From: CAZCAC01 sp964496575
Lineage (GTDB): Bacteria > Planctomycetota > UBA1135 > GCA-002686595
Direction of reading: 5' to 3'
Length of the DNA stretch: 49,611 nucleotides
Assembly (NCBI GenBank): GCA_964496575.1
Contig: CAZCAC010000062.1
Location: 1 to 49,611 of the forward strand
In this document: one piece after another, positions 22,796-31,051 of the stretch
How the letters are laid out: each line of letters starts with the position of its first letter
Numbering within the stretch: position 1 is the stretch's first letter
Program-made: the position numbers and the translations under genes
Notes under the pieces: generated by a model
Told to the model about the DNA's origin: nothing
The model's input: only the letters and a program-made list of their open reading frames with translations
The model's database searches: none

Positions 22796-24244
22796 ATGAG
22801 GCGACGAATCGTAATCTGCCTGGGCTTGTTACTGGCTCTGTGTCTGGTCGGCAACGCGACTGCACTCCTGTCCCTGAATAGCAGCATCCAGAGGTTTGGC
22901 GACCTGGCGGAGCGGCAGCGCATCCAGGCGCTGCGGGTGTCGCTCAACCTCAGTGGCCTCCAGGTCGAACGCGACCTGCTGGCCCAGCGCCTGGGTGTGC
23001 CGGGGACGGACGAACAACTCCGCGACAGCATCTGGTACTTCCGGGACTCGTTGCGGCAATGTCACAACTGCCACCACGGTCCCGTCGTGGAGGCTCGCCT
23101 GTCGCAGGTTCGAGAGACCTTCGATACCTGGTTGGCGCAGTCCGACCCGACTGGCCCTGCCGGGCACGCGACCGAGAACCCCGTCGCGGACACGAGCCCT
23201 CTCAACCTTGCCGATCAGGTTGTGGTCATGACCGCGGAGATGGCCACGGCCACCCAGAAGAGCCTCGAGGCCAAGGGCGACGAGGTGAAGGTCATCGTGC
23301 ACCGAACCTGGGTGACGCTGTGGCTGACGTTGGTGGCCGTGCTCGTCTCCGGAGGGATCATCGCCTTCCACCTGCACCAGCGCTTGACTCGACCGTTCTC
23401 CGAGCTGCAAGGGCTGATCCGGCAGTCCCGACACGGTGACCTGAGGGACGCACCGCCGATCTCCGGTGATGCGGAATTTCGGCAACTGGGTCTGGTGTTC
23501 AGCGAGTCCTTCGAGGAGCTGCACAATGCTCAAGCCGGAGTGCTCGAGGCTCAGAAGATGGCTGCGATCGGTCAGCTCGCCGCTGGGGTCGCGCACGAGG
23601 TGCTCAATCCCCTGACCGGGATCTCCTGCGTGGTCCAGATCCTGCGAGACGAGGAGCGTTCGCCCCGCGATGTGGAGCGCCTCGACCTGGTCATGGATCA
23701 CATCGCGCGCATCACCAAGATCGTGCGGGACTTCCGCCACTTCTCTCAGCCTACGGAGGGCGATGAGTGGACCCTGGTCAGCGTCTCCTCGCTGCTCGAG
23801 CAGGCCACCGAGTTGCTCGGCTACGATCAGCGATCCGAAGGGATCACTATCGCACGGGAGTTCGCTTCGGACCTGGATCCGATCAAGGCCGACGCCGACA
23901 GGCTCGGAGTGGTCTTCACCAATCTGATGCTCAATGCGATCGATGCCCTCGCCGAGTGCGAGGAGGACGAGCCGATCTTGACCGTATCGGCGAGACGTGT
24001 GGGGGAGATGATGGTCGTGAGTGTCGCCGACAACGGCCCCGGCATGACCGAGCACTCGAAGGCCAATGCCTTCGAGCCGTTCTTTACCACCAAGTCGGCG
24101 GGAGCCGGTACGGGGCTCGGATTGTGGGTTTGCTATGAGGTGGTTCGTGGGCACGGTGGCAAGATCTCGTTCGACGACCGCCCGGGTGGAGGACTGGTGG
24201 TCACGGTCGAGCTGCCCATCGAGCGGCAACGGCCCGAGTCGTGA
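22796..24244 (+). CDS. Sensor histidine kinase with periplasmic c-type haem motif
   Basis: A 482-residue kinase from the ATG at 22796. Transmembrane helices lie at about 5-25 and 172-194. The helical periplasmic domain between them carries C89-H-N-C92-H93 (QCHNCHHGP), a canonical c-haem attachment site. Because the segment is periplasmic, covalent haem is plausible and the protein could sense redox state, oxygen or NO. A HAMP-like linker is followed by a dimerisation domain with phospho-His H267 (VAHEVLNPLTGI), then the HATPase domain with N-box (TNLMLNAIDAL), DNGPGM, FFTTK and GTGLGLW. It belongs to the NtrB/ZraS-like class that partners NtrC-type regulators, and the regulator at 20056 is the obvious partner. 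No receiver domain is attached. Confidence 0.88.
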   Translation: MRRRIVICLGLLLALCLVGNATALLSLNSSIQRFGDLAERQRIQALRVSLNLSGLQVERDLLAQRLGVPGTDEQLRDSIWYFRDSLRQCHNCHHGPVVEARLSQVRETFDTWLAQSDPTGPAGHATENPVADTSPLNLADQVVVMTAEMATATQKSLEAKGDEVKVIVHRTWVTLWLTLVAVLVSGGIIAFHLHQRLTRPFSELQGLIRQSRHGDLRDAPPISGDAEFRQLGLVFSESFEELHNAQAGVLEAQKMAAIGQLAAGVAHEVLNPLTGISCVVQILRDEERSPRDVERLDLVMDHIARITKIVRDFRHFSQPTEGDEWTLVSVSSLLEQATELLGYDQRSEGITIAREFASDLDPIKADADRLGVVFTNLMLNAIDALAECEEDEPILTVSARRVGEMMVVSVADNGPGMTEHSKANAFEPFFTTKSAGAGTGLGLWVCYEVVRGHGGKISFDDRPGGGLVVTVELPIERQRPES

Positions 24245-24478
24245 TCGCCCTCGTCCGAGTTGCGGGGGCCCGGTGAGCATCTCTTGATCGGGGCGAGCAT
24301 CCGTGAATCCCCTCCCAGTCCGGCATTCCGCCCTACCGGGATACAGGGGATTCCCCTGATCTCCGGGGAATAACCGCCGACCCCCGTTGACCCTCCCGCC
24401 GTCTCCTGCTGAACTGCGCGACTCAGCCCCCTCGTCCGGTCCTCCCCACCCCCGAACCCCGGCCCAGCCCCCGGTGCC
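24245..24478. promoter_or_regulatory. Upstream region of acetate kinase with possible operator site 3
   Basis: 234 bp. GGGGATTC (24346-24353) and GGGGAATA (24365-24372) form a tandem repeat with the same 19-bp period as sites 1 and 2. On the minus strand it reads TATTCCCC-N11-GAATCCCC, so its orientation relative to the downstream gene is the same as for the cytochrome operons. The first half also sits in a perfect palindrome, CAGGGGATTCCCCTG (24344-24358). No sigma-54 promoter is visible between it and the acetate kinase start, so the regulatory link is weaker than at the other sites. Confidence 0.4.
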
Positions 24479-25921
24479 ATGAAGACCCTCGTCCTGAACT
24501 GCGGTAGCTCCTCGATCAAGTTCCAGCTCTTCGAGATGGACACGGAGGCGGTGATCGCCAAGGGAGTCGTCGAGAAGATCGGGCACAGCGACGCGATCCT
24601 GACCTACGCGCCGACGGGGATGGACAAGATCGTCAACACGCGCGATATCGAGGACCACGATCGCGCATTGAAGCTCGTCTTCGACGCCCTCATGCACCCG
24701 CTCAACGGGGTGATCAAGGCCCGCGAGGAGATCGGGGGGATCGGGCACCGGGTGGTGCACGGCGGGGAGGAGTTCACCGAGCCGGTCCTGATCGACGACA
24801 CGGTCAAGGCGGGGATCAAGCGCTGCATCGCCTTCGCGCCGCTGCACAACCCGCACAACTTCAAGGGGATCGAGGTCTGCGAGCGAATCCTGCCCGGCAT
24901 CCCGCAGGTCGCCGTCTTCGACACCGCCTTCCACCACAGCATGCCGGCGCGCTCCTACATGTATGCGCTGCCGATGGCGCTGTACCGCAAGCTGCGCATC
25001 CGCCGCTACGGCTTCCACGGGACCTCGCACGGCTACGTCGCCGCGAAGGCCGCCGAGCACCTCGGCCGCCCGCTCGGCGAGATGAAGGTGATCACCGCCC
25101 ACCTCGGCAACGGCTGCAGCATGGCGGCGATCGACCACGGGCGCTCCGTCGACACCAGCATGGGTTTCACCCCGCTCGAGGGCCTCGTGATGGGGACGCG
25201 CTGCGGCGACATCGACCCGGCACTGATCTCATACATCGCCGAGCAGGAGGAGCTGCCGCTGGCCAAGGTCGACAACCTGATGAACAAGAGCAGCGGCATG
25301 CTCGGTCTGACCGAGACGACCAACGACCTGCGCGAGATCCTCTACGAGGCGGAGCAGGGGAGCGAGCAGCACGCCCTCGCGCTCGACATCTTCTGCCACC
25401 GGATCAAGAAGTACATCGGAGCCTACGCCGCGGTCCTCGGCGGGCTCGACGCGATCGTCTTCACCGGCGGCATCGGCGAGAAGTCGAGCCACGTGCGCGG
25501 CGAGGTGCTGAACGAGCTCGGCTTCCTCGGCGTCGAGGTCGACGAGGTGAAGAACGAGGCGAACGAGCTCCAGATCGGCAGCGGGCCGGTGGAGGTGATG
25601 GTCGTGCCGACCAACGAAGAACTGGCGATCGCCCGCCATACCCGGGACATCCTCGAAGAGCTGGAACAGCAGCTCGAGCGCACGGTTCCCGAGGAGCAGC
25701 TCTCCGAGGAGCTCAATCAGATCACCGGCGACGATCGCGCGGAGCTCGTCGCCATCTGGGTCGCCAACCCGCACATCGGCGCCTGGGACCTCGCCAGCAA
25801 GCTCGAGACGAAGATCGGGCGAAAAATGAGCCCGCAGGCGGTTCAGCGTGAGCTGGAGGAGCTCGGCCTCGACCAGGTGTCGTCCGAGAAGCGTGACCAG
25901 CTGGTGGAGCGCAGCACCTGA
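24479..25921 (+). CDS. ackA: Acetate kinase with extra C-terminal winged-helix-like domain
   Basis: A 480-residue enzyme that interconverts acetate plus ATP and acetyl phosphate plus ADP. Family signatures are present: LNCGSSSIKFQLF at the N-terminus, GHRVVHGG, FDTAFHHSMP, RRYGFHGTSHGYV, AHLGNGCSMAAI, TPLEGLVMGTRCGDIDP and FTGGIGEKSS. Acetate kinases are usually about 400 residues. Here residues about 394-480 are additional: an acidic helical linker (ELEQQLERTVPEEQLSEELN), then a segment that looks like a small helix-turn-helix (NPHIGAWDLASKLE, MSPQAVQRELEELGL). No phosphotransacetylase gene is adjacent. The ATG at 24479 has no strong ribosome site. The extra domain could regulate the enzyme or bind nucleic acid. 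That is inference from helical pattern only. Confidence 0.92.
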   Translation: MKTLVLNCGSSSIKFQLFEMDTEAVIAKGVVEKIGHSDAILTYAPTGMDKIVNTRDIEDHDRALKLVFDALMHPLNGVIKAREEIGGIGHRVVHGGEEFTEPVLIDDTVKAGIKRCIAFAPLHNPHNFKGIEVCERILPGIPQVAVFDTAFHHSMPARSYMYALPMALYRKLRIRRYGFHGTSHGYVAAKAAEHLGRPLGEMKVITAHLGNGCSMAAIDHGRSVDTSMGFTPLEGLVMGTRCGDIDPALISYIAEQEELPLAKVDNLMNKSSGMLGLTETTNDLREILYEAEQGSEQHALALDIFCHRIKKYIGAYAAVLGGLDAIVFTGGIGEKSSHVRGEVLNELGFLGVEVDEVKNEANELQIGSGPVEVMVVPTNEELAIARHTRDILEELEQQLERTVPEEQLSEELNQITGDDRAELVAIWVANPHIGAWDLASKLETKIGRKMSPQAVQRELEELGLDQVSSEKRDQLVERST

Positions 25922-25978
25922 TCCGAGTTGCGGAAGCAGAACAAACACGGGAACCGGAACTGGAAGGAACGGAACAAG

Positions 25979-26476
25979 ATGCGTGAAGTGAACCGAGATG
26001 AAGCCGGCTGGATGATCGCGCTCGCCTGGGTCAGCGCCCTCGAGGAGACCGCCCGCGATTTCCACGGGTCTCGCCCCAAGGCTTTCTGCCAGCGTGCCTA
26101 CGAGCACGCCACCCGCAACTTCCTCAGCCGCCTGGAGCTCGACTACGGCCTTCGCGCCACGAGCTGCGAGACGATCCACGACGCCGTCGCCGAGTACATC
26201 CGCGTCGGCGTGCGCGGTGGCGCCTTCGGGGACAGCAGCCAGTTCGAGCTCGAGGAGGTCAACCCCAATCGGCTCGAGATCCGCGTCCACCAGTGTGTCT
26301 ACCTGAAGAGCTGCCTCGCGCTGCGCGCCGAGGGGATCGCCCTGCGCGACCTCACCTGCGCGCGCCTCGGCTGTTTCCGGGCGGCGGTCGAGCACCTGAC
26401 CGGCATCGACTGCGACTACGAGATGACCGCGTTCGATCTCGAGGGCACCTGTCAGGGCGCCCTGGAGAGGGAATAG
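25979..26476 (+). CDS. Cys-rich small protein, possibly V4R-like, unknown function
   Basis: A 165-residue cytoplasmic protein that I do not recognise with certainty. The ATG at 25979 has an AAGGAACGGAAC purine stretch before it. A TTG start at 25928 would add an Asn/Lys-rich head and seems less likely. The C-terminal half has a conserved-looking cluster: CVYLKSC, LTCARLGCF, LTGIDCDYE and a closing FDLEGTCQGAL. The spacing of Cys residues and the ending recall V4R/4-vinyl-reductase-type small-molecule or metal-binding domains, but the match is weak. It starts 57 bp after acetate kinase and ends 15 bp before the HEAT-repeat gene, so the three probably form one transcript. Confidence 0.65.
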   Translation: MREVNRDEAGWMIALAWVSALEETARDFHGSRPKAFCQRAYEHATRNFLSRLELDYGLRATSCETIHDAVAEYIRVGVRGGAFGDSSQFELEEVNPNRLEIRVHQCVYLKSCLALRAEGIALRDLTCARLGCFRAAVEHLTGIDCDYEMTAFDLEGTCQGALERE

Positions 26477-26491
26477 GAGCTGGAACGACCC

Positions 26492-28315
26492 ATGGCCTCA
26501 CAGGCAGCAGCGCTGATCGCCGAGGCGCGCGGTAGCATCGACTGGAAGAAGCGCCGGCTGGCGATCGTCGGTCTCGGCCACCGGCGTGCCCCCGAGATCT
26601 TCCCGGTGCTCCTCGAGTGCCTCGACGATACGGTCATCGACGTCCGCCACGCGGCGGTGATCGCGCTGGGACGCTATGGCGATCCCCGGGCGGTTCCCGA
26701 GCTGCTCCGGCCCAAGATCCTCGCCTCGGCGGATCCCCTGGTTCGCTGGGCCGCGGTGCAGGCGCTGGGCAAGCTCGCCGGCCACGAGATCATCGAGCGG
26801 ATGGTCGAGATGGTCGACGACGAGGAGTGGCTGGTCAGCAACGAGGCGCTGGTCGTGCTCCGTGATCGGGTCGAGAAGATCCTGCAGCTCGACGACCCCG
26901 GCAACGCGCGGGTCCTGATCCGCATGCTGAACATCCCCGACGACACGATCGTCGAGCTGGCCCAGACCGGCCTGCGCGACTTCGGACACAGCGCCTCGCC
27001 GTACCTGTGCGATGCACTGGGCAGCATGTGGGAGCCCGTCCGCCGCCACGCCGCCGAGGTGATCGGCTCGATCGGTGACCGCGAGTGTCTGCCCGGGCTG
27101 GTCGAGACGCTCGATGACGACAGTCCGCTCGTGCGCGCGGCGGCGGCGACCGCCATCGGCCGGATCGGGGACCGCGGCGGCATTGGCCCCCTGATCGAGG
27201 TGATGGGGGACTTCGACGAGGTGGTTCGCGACGCGGTCACCGACGCGCTGGCCAGCTTCGGGCGCGACGCGACCCATCTCGTCTGCATCGCCCTCGAGCA
27301 TGCGACCCGCAAGCTGGCGCGCTGCACCGCGATCGACGCGCTGGGCGTGATCGGCGACGAGCGGGCGGTCGCCATCCTGATCGAGCACCTCTCCAGCTCC
27401 TATCACCTGGTGCGCCGGGCGGCGATCACCTCCTTGCGTCACTTCGGTGAGTCGGTGGTGGAGCCCTTGATGCGGATGCTCAGCTACAACACCTCGGACA
27501 TCACCCAGCTGATCGACGAGGTCACGAGCTCGACGGACGCGGAGACTCGGATTCGCGCGGTCAACGCGCTGGGCGTCCTCGAGGATCACCGAGCGGTCGA
27601 GGACTTGAAGAGGCTGCTCAGCGATTCCGATCTACGGCTGGCGACCGCCGCCCAGGAGGCGCTCGGCCGGATCGGCTGCGCGGCCTGGGGCCGCGGCGGG
27701 GCTGCCCGGGTCCTCGGTCACATCGGGGACCGCCGCGCGATCCCCGGCATTCTCGGGCTGCTCGACGACGACTCGGTGACGGTGCGCACCGCCGCCGTCG
27801 CCTCACTGTCGGGCGTGGGCAACGAGCTCGACGCCGGGCGGCTGCTGGTCATCGCCCGCGAGGATCCCGACCCGCTGGTGCGCGACGCGGCGATCATCAC
27901 GTTGCGTGAGCTGATCCCCGGCACCGCCGAGCTGTTCGCGGCCGCGCTCGACGTGCTCGACGACGAGTCGTCCGAGGTTCGCGTTCGGGCGACCCGGATC
28001 GCCGGAGAGTTCCTCGATGGCCGCGCGATCGAGCCGCTGCTCAAGCTGCTCTCGGACCCTTCGTGGAGCGTTCGCATCGCCGCCGAGTCGGCGCTGTGCT
28101 CTCACGGCAAGCAGGTCGTGTCGCGCCTCATCGAGGTTCTCAAGACCGGCTCCCTCTTCGCCCGCCGGCGGGCGTACAGCGCGCTCGGGCGGATCGGAGA
28201 TCCCTCCGCGGCGGAGGCGGTCGAGCACCTGGTGGGTCGCGAGGAGGACCCGGTCTCGATCCGGCTCGCTCGCGGGGCGTTGCGGGTCCTGTGGGGTGGC
28301 GAGGAGCCGACCTGA
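26492..28315 (+). CDS. Long HEAT-repeat (PBS-lyase-type) scaffold protein
   Basis: A 607-residue protein made almost wholly of short helical repeats of about 31 residues. The repeats follow the form DPxxxVRxAAxxALGxIGDxRAVPxLxxxL (for example VIDVRHAAVIALGRYGDPRAVPELL and SPLVRAAAATAIGRIGDRGGIGPLI). Roughly 15-17 copies cover the full length. There is no signal peptide or transmembrane helix, so it is cytoplasmic. PBS-lyase HEAT repeats occur in phycobilin lyases, but in non-phototrophs they act mainly as protein-binding scaffolds. No catalytic residue is evident. Several repeats are acidic and the alpha-solenoid is uninterrupted. The gene lies 15 bp after the Cys-rich small protein, suggesting that the two interact. 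The partner is otherwise unknown. Confidence 0.85.
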   Translation: MASQAAALIAEARGSIDWKKRRLAIVGLGHRRAPEIFPVLLECLDDTVIDVRHAAVIALGRYGDPRAVPELLRPKILASADPLVRWAAVQALGKLAGHEIIERMVEMVDDEEWLVSNEALVVLRDRVEKILQLDDPGNARVLIRMLNIPDDTIVELAQTGLRDFGHSASPYLCDALGSMWEPVRRHAAEVIGSIGDRECLPGLVETLDDDSPLVRAAAATAIGRIGDRGGIGPLIEVMGDFDEVVRDAVTDALASFGRDATHLVCIALEHATRKLARCTAIDALGVIGDERAVAILIEHLSSSYHLVRRAAITSLRHFGESVVEPLMRMLSYNTSDITQLIDEVTSSTDAETRIRAVNALGVLEDHRAVEDLKRLLSDSDLRLATAAQEALGRIGCAAWGRGGAARVLGHIGDRRAIPGILGLLDDDSVTVRTAAVASLSGVGNELDAGRLLVIAREDPDPLVRDAAIITLRELIPGTAELFAAALDVLDDESSEVRVRATRIAGEFLDGRAIEPLLKLLSDPSWSVRIAAESALCSHGKQVVSRLIEVLKTGSLFARRRAYSALGRIGDPSAAEAVEHLVGREEDPVSIRLARGALRVLWGGEEPT

Positions 28316-28337
28316 TCGACGGAGATTCGCTACTACG

Positions 28338-29159
28338 ATGCACTTCTCGCTCTGCAACGAGATGTTCGAGGGCAGGCCCTTCGCGGAGGTGTGTGCGACC
28401 GCCGCGCGGCTGGGCTATCACGGTATCGAGATCGCCCCGTTCACCTTCGCCGAGCGCGTCGAGGGGATCGCTGCCGAAACGCGTCACGAGGTGAAGCGTG
28501 CCGCCGCCGACCACGGCCTAGCGATCGTCGGCCTGCACTGGTTGCTCGCCGGGACGAGCGGGCTGCACATGACCTCCCCCGACCGGGGCGTGAGGGAGCG
28601 AACGCGGGAGTACTTCCACCGACTGATCGAGCTGTGCGGGGATCTCGGCGGGAAGGTGATGGTGATCGGCTCCCCTCAGCAGCGGAGTCTCGCCGAGGAG
28701 CAGAGCTTCGAGGACGCCTGGGGGCGTGCGGCCGAGCTCTTCGCCTCGGTGCTCGAGGACGCCGCCGAGCGCGGGGTGACTCTGTGCATCGAGCCGCTGT
28801 CGCCGGCGGAGACCGACTTCATCAATACCGCCCAGGAGGGGCGGAGGATGGTGCACGAGCTGGACTCGCCGAGCTTCCGGCTGCACCTCGACGTCAAGGC
28901 GATGAGCGCCGAGCCGCGCCCGGTGCCGGAGATCCTGCGCGAGCTCGACCTTTCGGACGTCGGGCACTTCCACGTCAACGACCCGAACCTGTACGGGCCG
29001 GGGATGGGCGAGGTCGACTACGCGCCGATCGCCGCCGCGATCGATCGGCTCGGCTGGGACCGCTGGCTCTCGGTGGAGGTGTTTCGCTACGACCCCGACG
29101 GGGAGACGATCGCCCGCAAGAGCCTGGAGTGTCTCAGGCGCTTCTGGCCCGACTCCTGA
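28338..29159 (+). CDS. Sugar phosphate isomerase/epimerase-like TIM-barrel protein
   Basis: A 273-residue protein of the xylose-isomerase-like (AP endonuclease 2) TIM-barrel superfamily. The start at 28338 gives MHFSLCNEMFEGRPFAEVC. The usual metal-site segments follow: GYHGIEIAPF, IEPLSPAETDFINT (Glu of the site), FRLHLDVKAM, VGHFHVNDPN and GMGEVDYAPIAAAI near the end. Members isomerise or epimerise sugars, inositols or keto-sugars using a divalent metal. The substrate cannot be told. It begins 22 bp after the HEAT gene, so it may be the last gene of the acetate-kinase transcript. A second member of the superfamily occurs at 42505 in the sugar operon, but the two are not close copies. Confidence 0.85.
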   Translation: MHFSLCNEMFEGRPFAEVCATAARLGYHGIEIAPFTFAERVEGIAAETRHEVKRAAADHGLAIVGLHWLLAGTSGLHMTSPDRGVRERTREYFHRLIELCGDLGGKVMVIGSPQQRSLAEEQSFEDAWGRAAELFASVLEDAAERGVTLCIEPLSPAETDFINTAQEGRRMVHELDSPSFRLHLDVKAMSAEPRPVPEILRELDLSDVGHFHVNDPNLYGPGMGEVDYAPIAAAIDRLGWDRWLSVEVFRYDPDGETIARKSLECLRRFWPDS

Positions 29160-29443
29160 ACCGGAGAGAGGCGTACGCGTGACGGTGTGGGAGCACCTGC
29201 GCAGGTTGTTCCTCGTCGTCGAGGGATACGAGCTGGAAGGACCCGATGCGGGCGTGGCGTTCGCCTACGGCGACCTCCACGCCGGCACTGAGACCTTACC
29301 CCTTCTCCCACCCGAGAAGACCCAAAGGTCCGATGCCCGCCCCAAACGGGAGAACCCAGTCCTTTGCCGTCCGTCGCTTCATTCGACTATCCTCCGCCGG
29401 CGAATCGCCTGTCCCCCTCCCTCCCAACTCTGCGAGGTTCCCG
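29160..29443. other. Intergenic stretch with a possible gene remnant
   Basis: 284 bp between two rightward genes. A GTG at 29179 with a purine-rich GGAGAGAGG upstream opens a short frame whose first 40 residues (TVWEHLRRLFLVVEGYELEG...) look protein-like before it degenerates into Pro/Arg-rich sequence. I cannot tell whether it is a decayed gene or chance. The region then carries the GAGG ribosome site of the membrane protein at 29444. Confidence 0.25.
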
Positions 29444-30010
29444 ATGGAGTTCCTGTCCGAGCTGTGGCTGCCCATCCTCCTGTCGGCCGTCTTCGTCTTT
29501 CTGGTGAGCTCCGTGCTGCACATGCTGATCCCCATCCACTGCGGAGATCACGACCGGCTGCCCGACGAGGACGCGATGTTGGCCGCATTGCGTGAACACG
29601 GACTGAAGCCCGGCAACTACGCCTTCCCTCGTCCATCGTCGATGAAGGACATGAGCACGCCGGAGATGACGGAGCGATTCAAGCAGGGACCGGTCGGCTA
29701 CATGACCGTCCTGCCGAACGGAATGCCGGCGATGGGCAAGAGCCTCGTGCAGTGGTTCGTCTACTCGATCGTGCTCAGCCTGGTCGCGGGCTACGTCGCC
29801 CACGCGGTACTCGAATCGGGCGCGCACTACCTCGCCGTCTTCCGCGTGACCGGAACCGTCGCCATCGTCGGCTACGCCTTCTCCTCCGTCCAGGACTCGA
29901 TCTGGAAGGGAGTGAAATGGAGTACGACGGCGAAGTTCCTCTTCGACGGCGTGATCTACGGGCTGGTCACCGCCGGGACCTTCGGCTGGCTCTGGCCCGG
30001 GGACGCCTGA
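29444..30010 (+). CDS. Conserved membrane protein of unknown function
   Basis: A 188-residue integral membrane protein. The ATG at 29444 has GAGG about 8 bp upstream and starts at the first transmembrane helix (MEFLSELWLPILLSAVFVFL). A cytoplasmic or periplasmic loop (residues about 30-95) contains PIHCGDHDRLPDEDAML, KPGNYAFPRPSSMKDMSTPEM and GPVGYMTVLPNGMPAMGKSL. Two or three further helices follow, ending in FDGVIYGLVTAGTFGWLWPGDA. I recognise this pattern as a family of hypothetical proteins common in several environmental phyla. No function is known to me. Its last 55 bp overlap the 3' end of the convergent haem-oxygenase-fold gene, so both C-termini are read from the same DNA. Confidence 0.8.
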   Translation: MEFLSELWLPILLSAVFVFLVSSVLHMLIPIHCGDHDRLPDEDAMLAALREHGLKPGNYAFPRPSSMKDMSTPEMTERFKQGPVGYMTVLPNGMPAMGKSLVQWFVYSIVLSLVAGYVAHAVLESGAHYLAVFRVTGTVAIVGYAFSSVQDSIWKGVKWSTTAKFLFDGVIYGLVTAGTFGWLWPGDA

Positions 30011-30897
30011 TCAGCCGCGTGGAACCGGGTGGCGATACGCTGCTCGTCGAGGCCGATCCAGAACGCCTCGGTGCCGGCCAGCATCTCCTTCCCGCCCGCG
30101 ATGAACTTGTCCTCGTCGAAGTCATCGGTGAAGAAGAGCTCCTCGAGCTCGTCCATCACGTGGCCGGCGTGCTGGTCCTCGATGCGGTCGTGCCAGGTGA
30201 AGAACGCGAGCGGGAGGTTGACCCCCTCGCGCTGGCGGTAGGCGTCCAGCCCCGCGATCAGCTGCTTCCAGAACCCGGCCGCGGCCCAGTTCTCCACCGC
30301 GAAGCTCGCGCCCTCGGCGATGCTCGGGTCCTCGTGACCGTAGATCGCCAGCAGCTGGTCGCAGAAGAAGAGGGTCGCGGGCGTCCCGTGGCGACGCTTG
30401 CCGAGGTCGTTGAAGCCGAGTCCCAGGACCTCGCCCATCTTCAACAGCCACTCGAAGTGCGCGGCCTTGAACCGGAACCGGCCGCCCTCGACGCTCCCTT
30501 CGGTGGAGACGATCTCGGGGTCGCCCTCGCGCTCCTCGTTCTCGACCGCCGTCGGCCGGGGCCCGCCCTTGGTGAACATCACCCCGATCTCGTTGGCCAG
30601 GATCTCCTTCGAGGCCCGCATCCCCTCCAGCGAGCCGGCGTTGATCATCTTCGAGAGCTGGGCGAGCAGGAAGAGATTGGAGAAGACCGAGAACTGGACC
30701 ACGAAGTGCCGCACGTCGTCCGTGGTCGCCTCGCCCCGCTCGAACCACTGGCAGTACCGGTTGTCCGTGATCACCGAGTGGGTCATCAGCTCGACATTGC
30801 AGCGATCGACGAAGCGGTGGAAACGGGCGGCGTCCTCGGCGGAGAGGTCGCCGGCGGCGACTCGGGTCTCGATCTTCTCGGAGATCGTGAGCGGCAT
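29956..30897 (-). CDS. Haem-oxygenase-fold (PqqC/TENA/CADD-like) diiron-type protein
   Basis: A 313-residue all-helical cytoplasmic protein. Segments such as VRHFVVQFSVFSNLFLLAQLSKM, EILANEIGVMF, FKAAHFEWLLKMGEVLGL, AVENWAAAGFWKQLIAGLDAY and FFTWHDRIEDQHAGHVMDELEELF match the haem-oxygenase-like fold. The Glu and His residues in EILANEIG, HFEW, ENWA and HDRIEDQHAGH are placed as in diiron members (CADD, UndA or SznF type) rather than PqqC. The family oxidises varied small substrates, and this one's substrate is unknown. A strong AAAGGAG site lies 8 bp before the ATG at 30897. The C-terminal 20 residues (QASPGQSQPKVPAVTSP) come from the overlap with the convergent membrane-protein gene and look unstructured. 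Confidence 0.75.
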   Translation of the reverse strand: MPLTISEKIETRVAAGDLSAEDAARFHRFVDRCNVELMTHSVITDNRYCQWFERGEATTDDVRHFVVQFSVFSNLFLLAQLSKMINAGSLEGMRASKEILANEIGVMFTKGGPRPTAVENEEREGDPEIVSTEGSVEGGRFRFKAAHFEWLLKMGEVLGLGFNDLGKRRHGTPATLFFCDQLLAIYGHEDPSIAEGASFAVENWAAAGFWKQLIAGLDAYRQREGVNLPLAFFTWHDRIEDQHAGHVMDELEELFFTDDFDEDKFIAGGKEMLAGTEAFWIGLDEQRIATRFHAADQASPGQSQPKVPAVTSP

Positions 30898-31051
30898 GGG
30901 AGTACTCCTTTCGTGGGGTGGGGCGGTGATGCCCGGCTGTACGGAGTCGCCGGGGTGGATAGGACCGGGTCGCGGGTCGGAGAATCCGGGCCTCCACGCT
31001 CCGCTTCCGGAGCTCGGGATCGGCAGCTACACTGACGGGGGTGAGCCTCCC

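Noticed and set aside
22829..25138. A 769-codon open frame on the minus strand over the kinase and acetate kinase genes
   Set aside because: It lies opposite two unmistakable enzymes, has no recognisable domain and reflects GC-rich codon bias.
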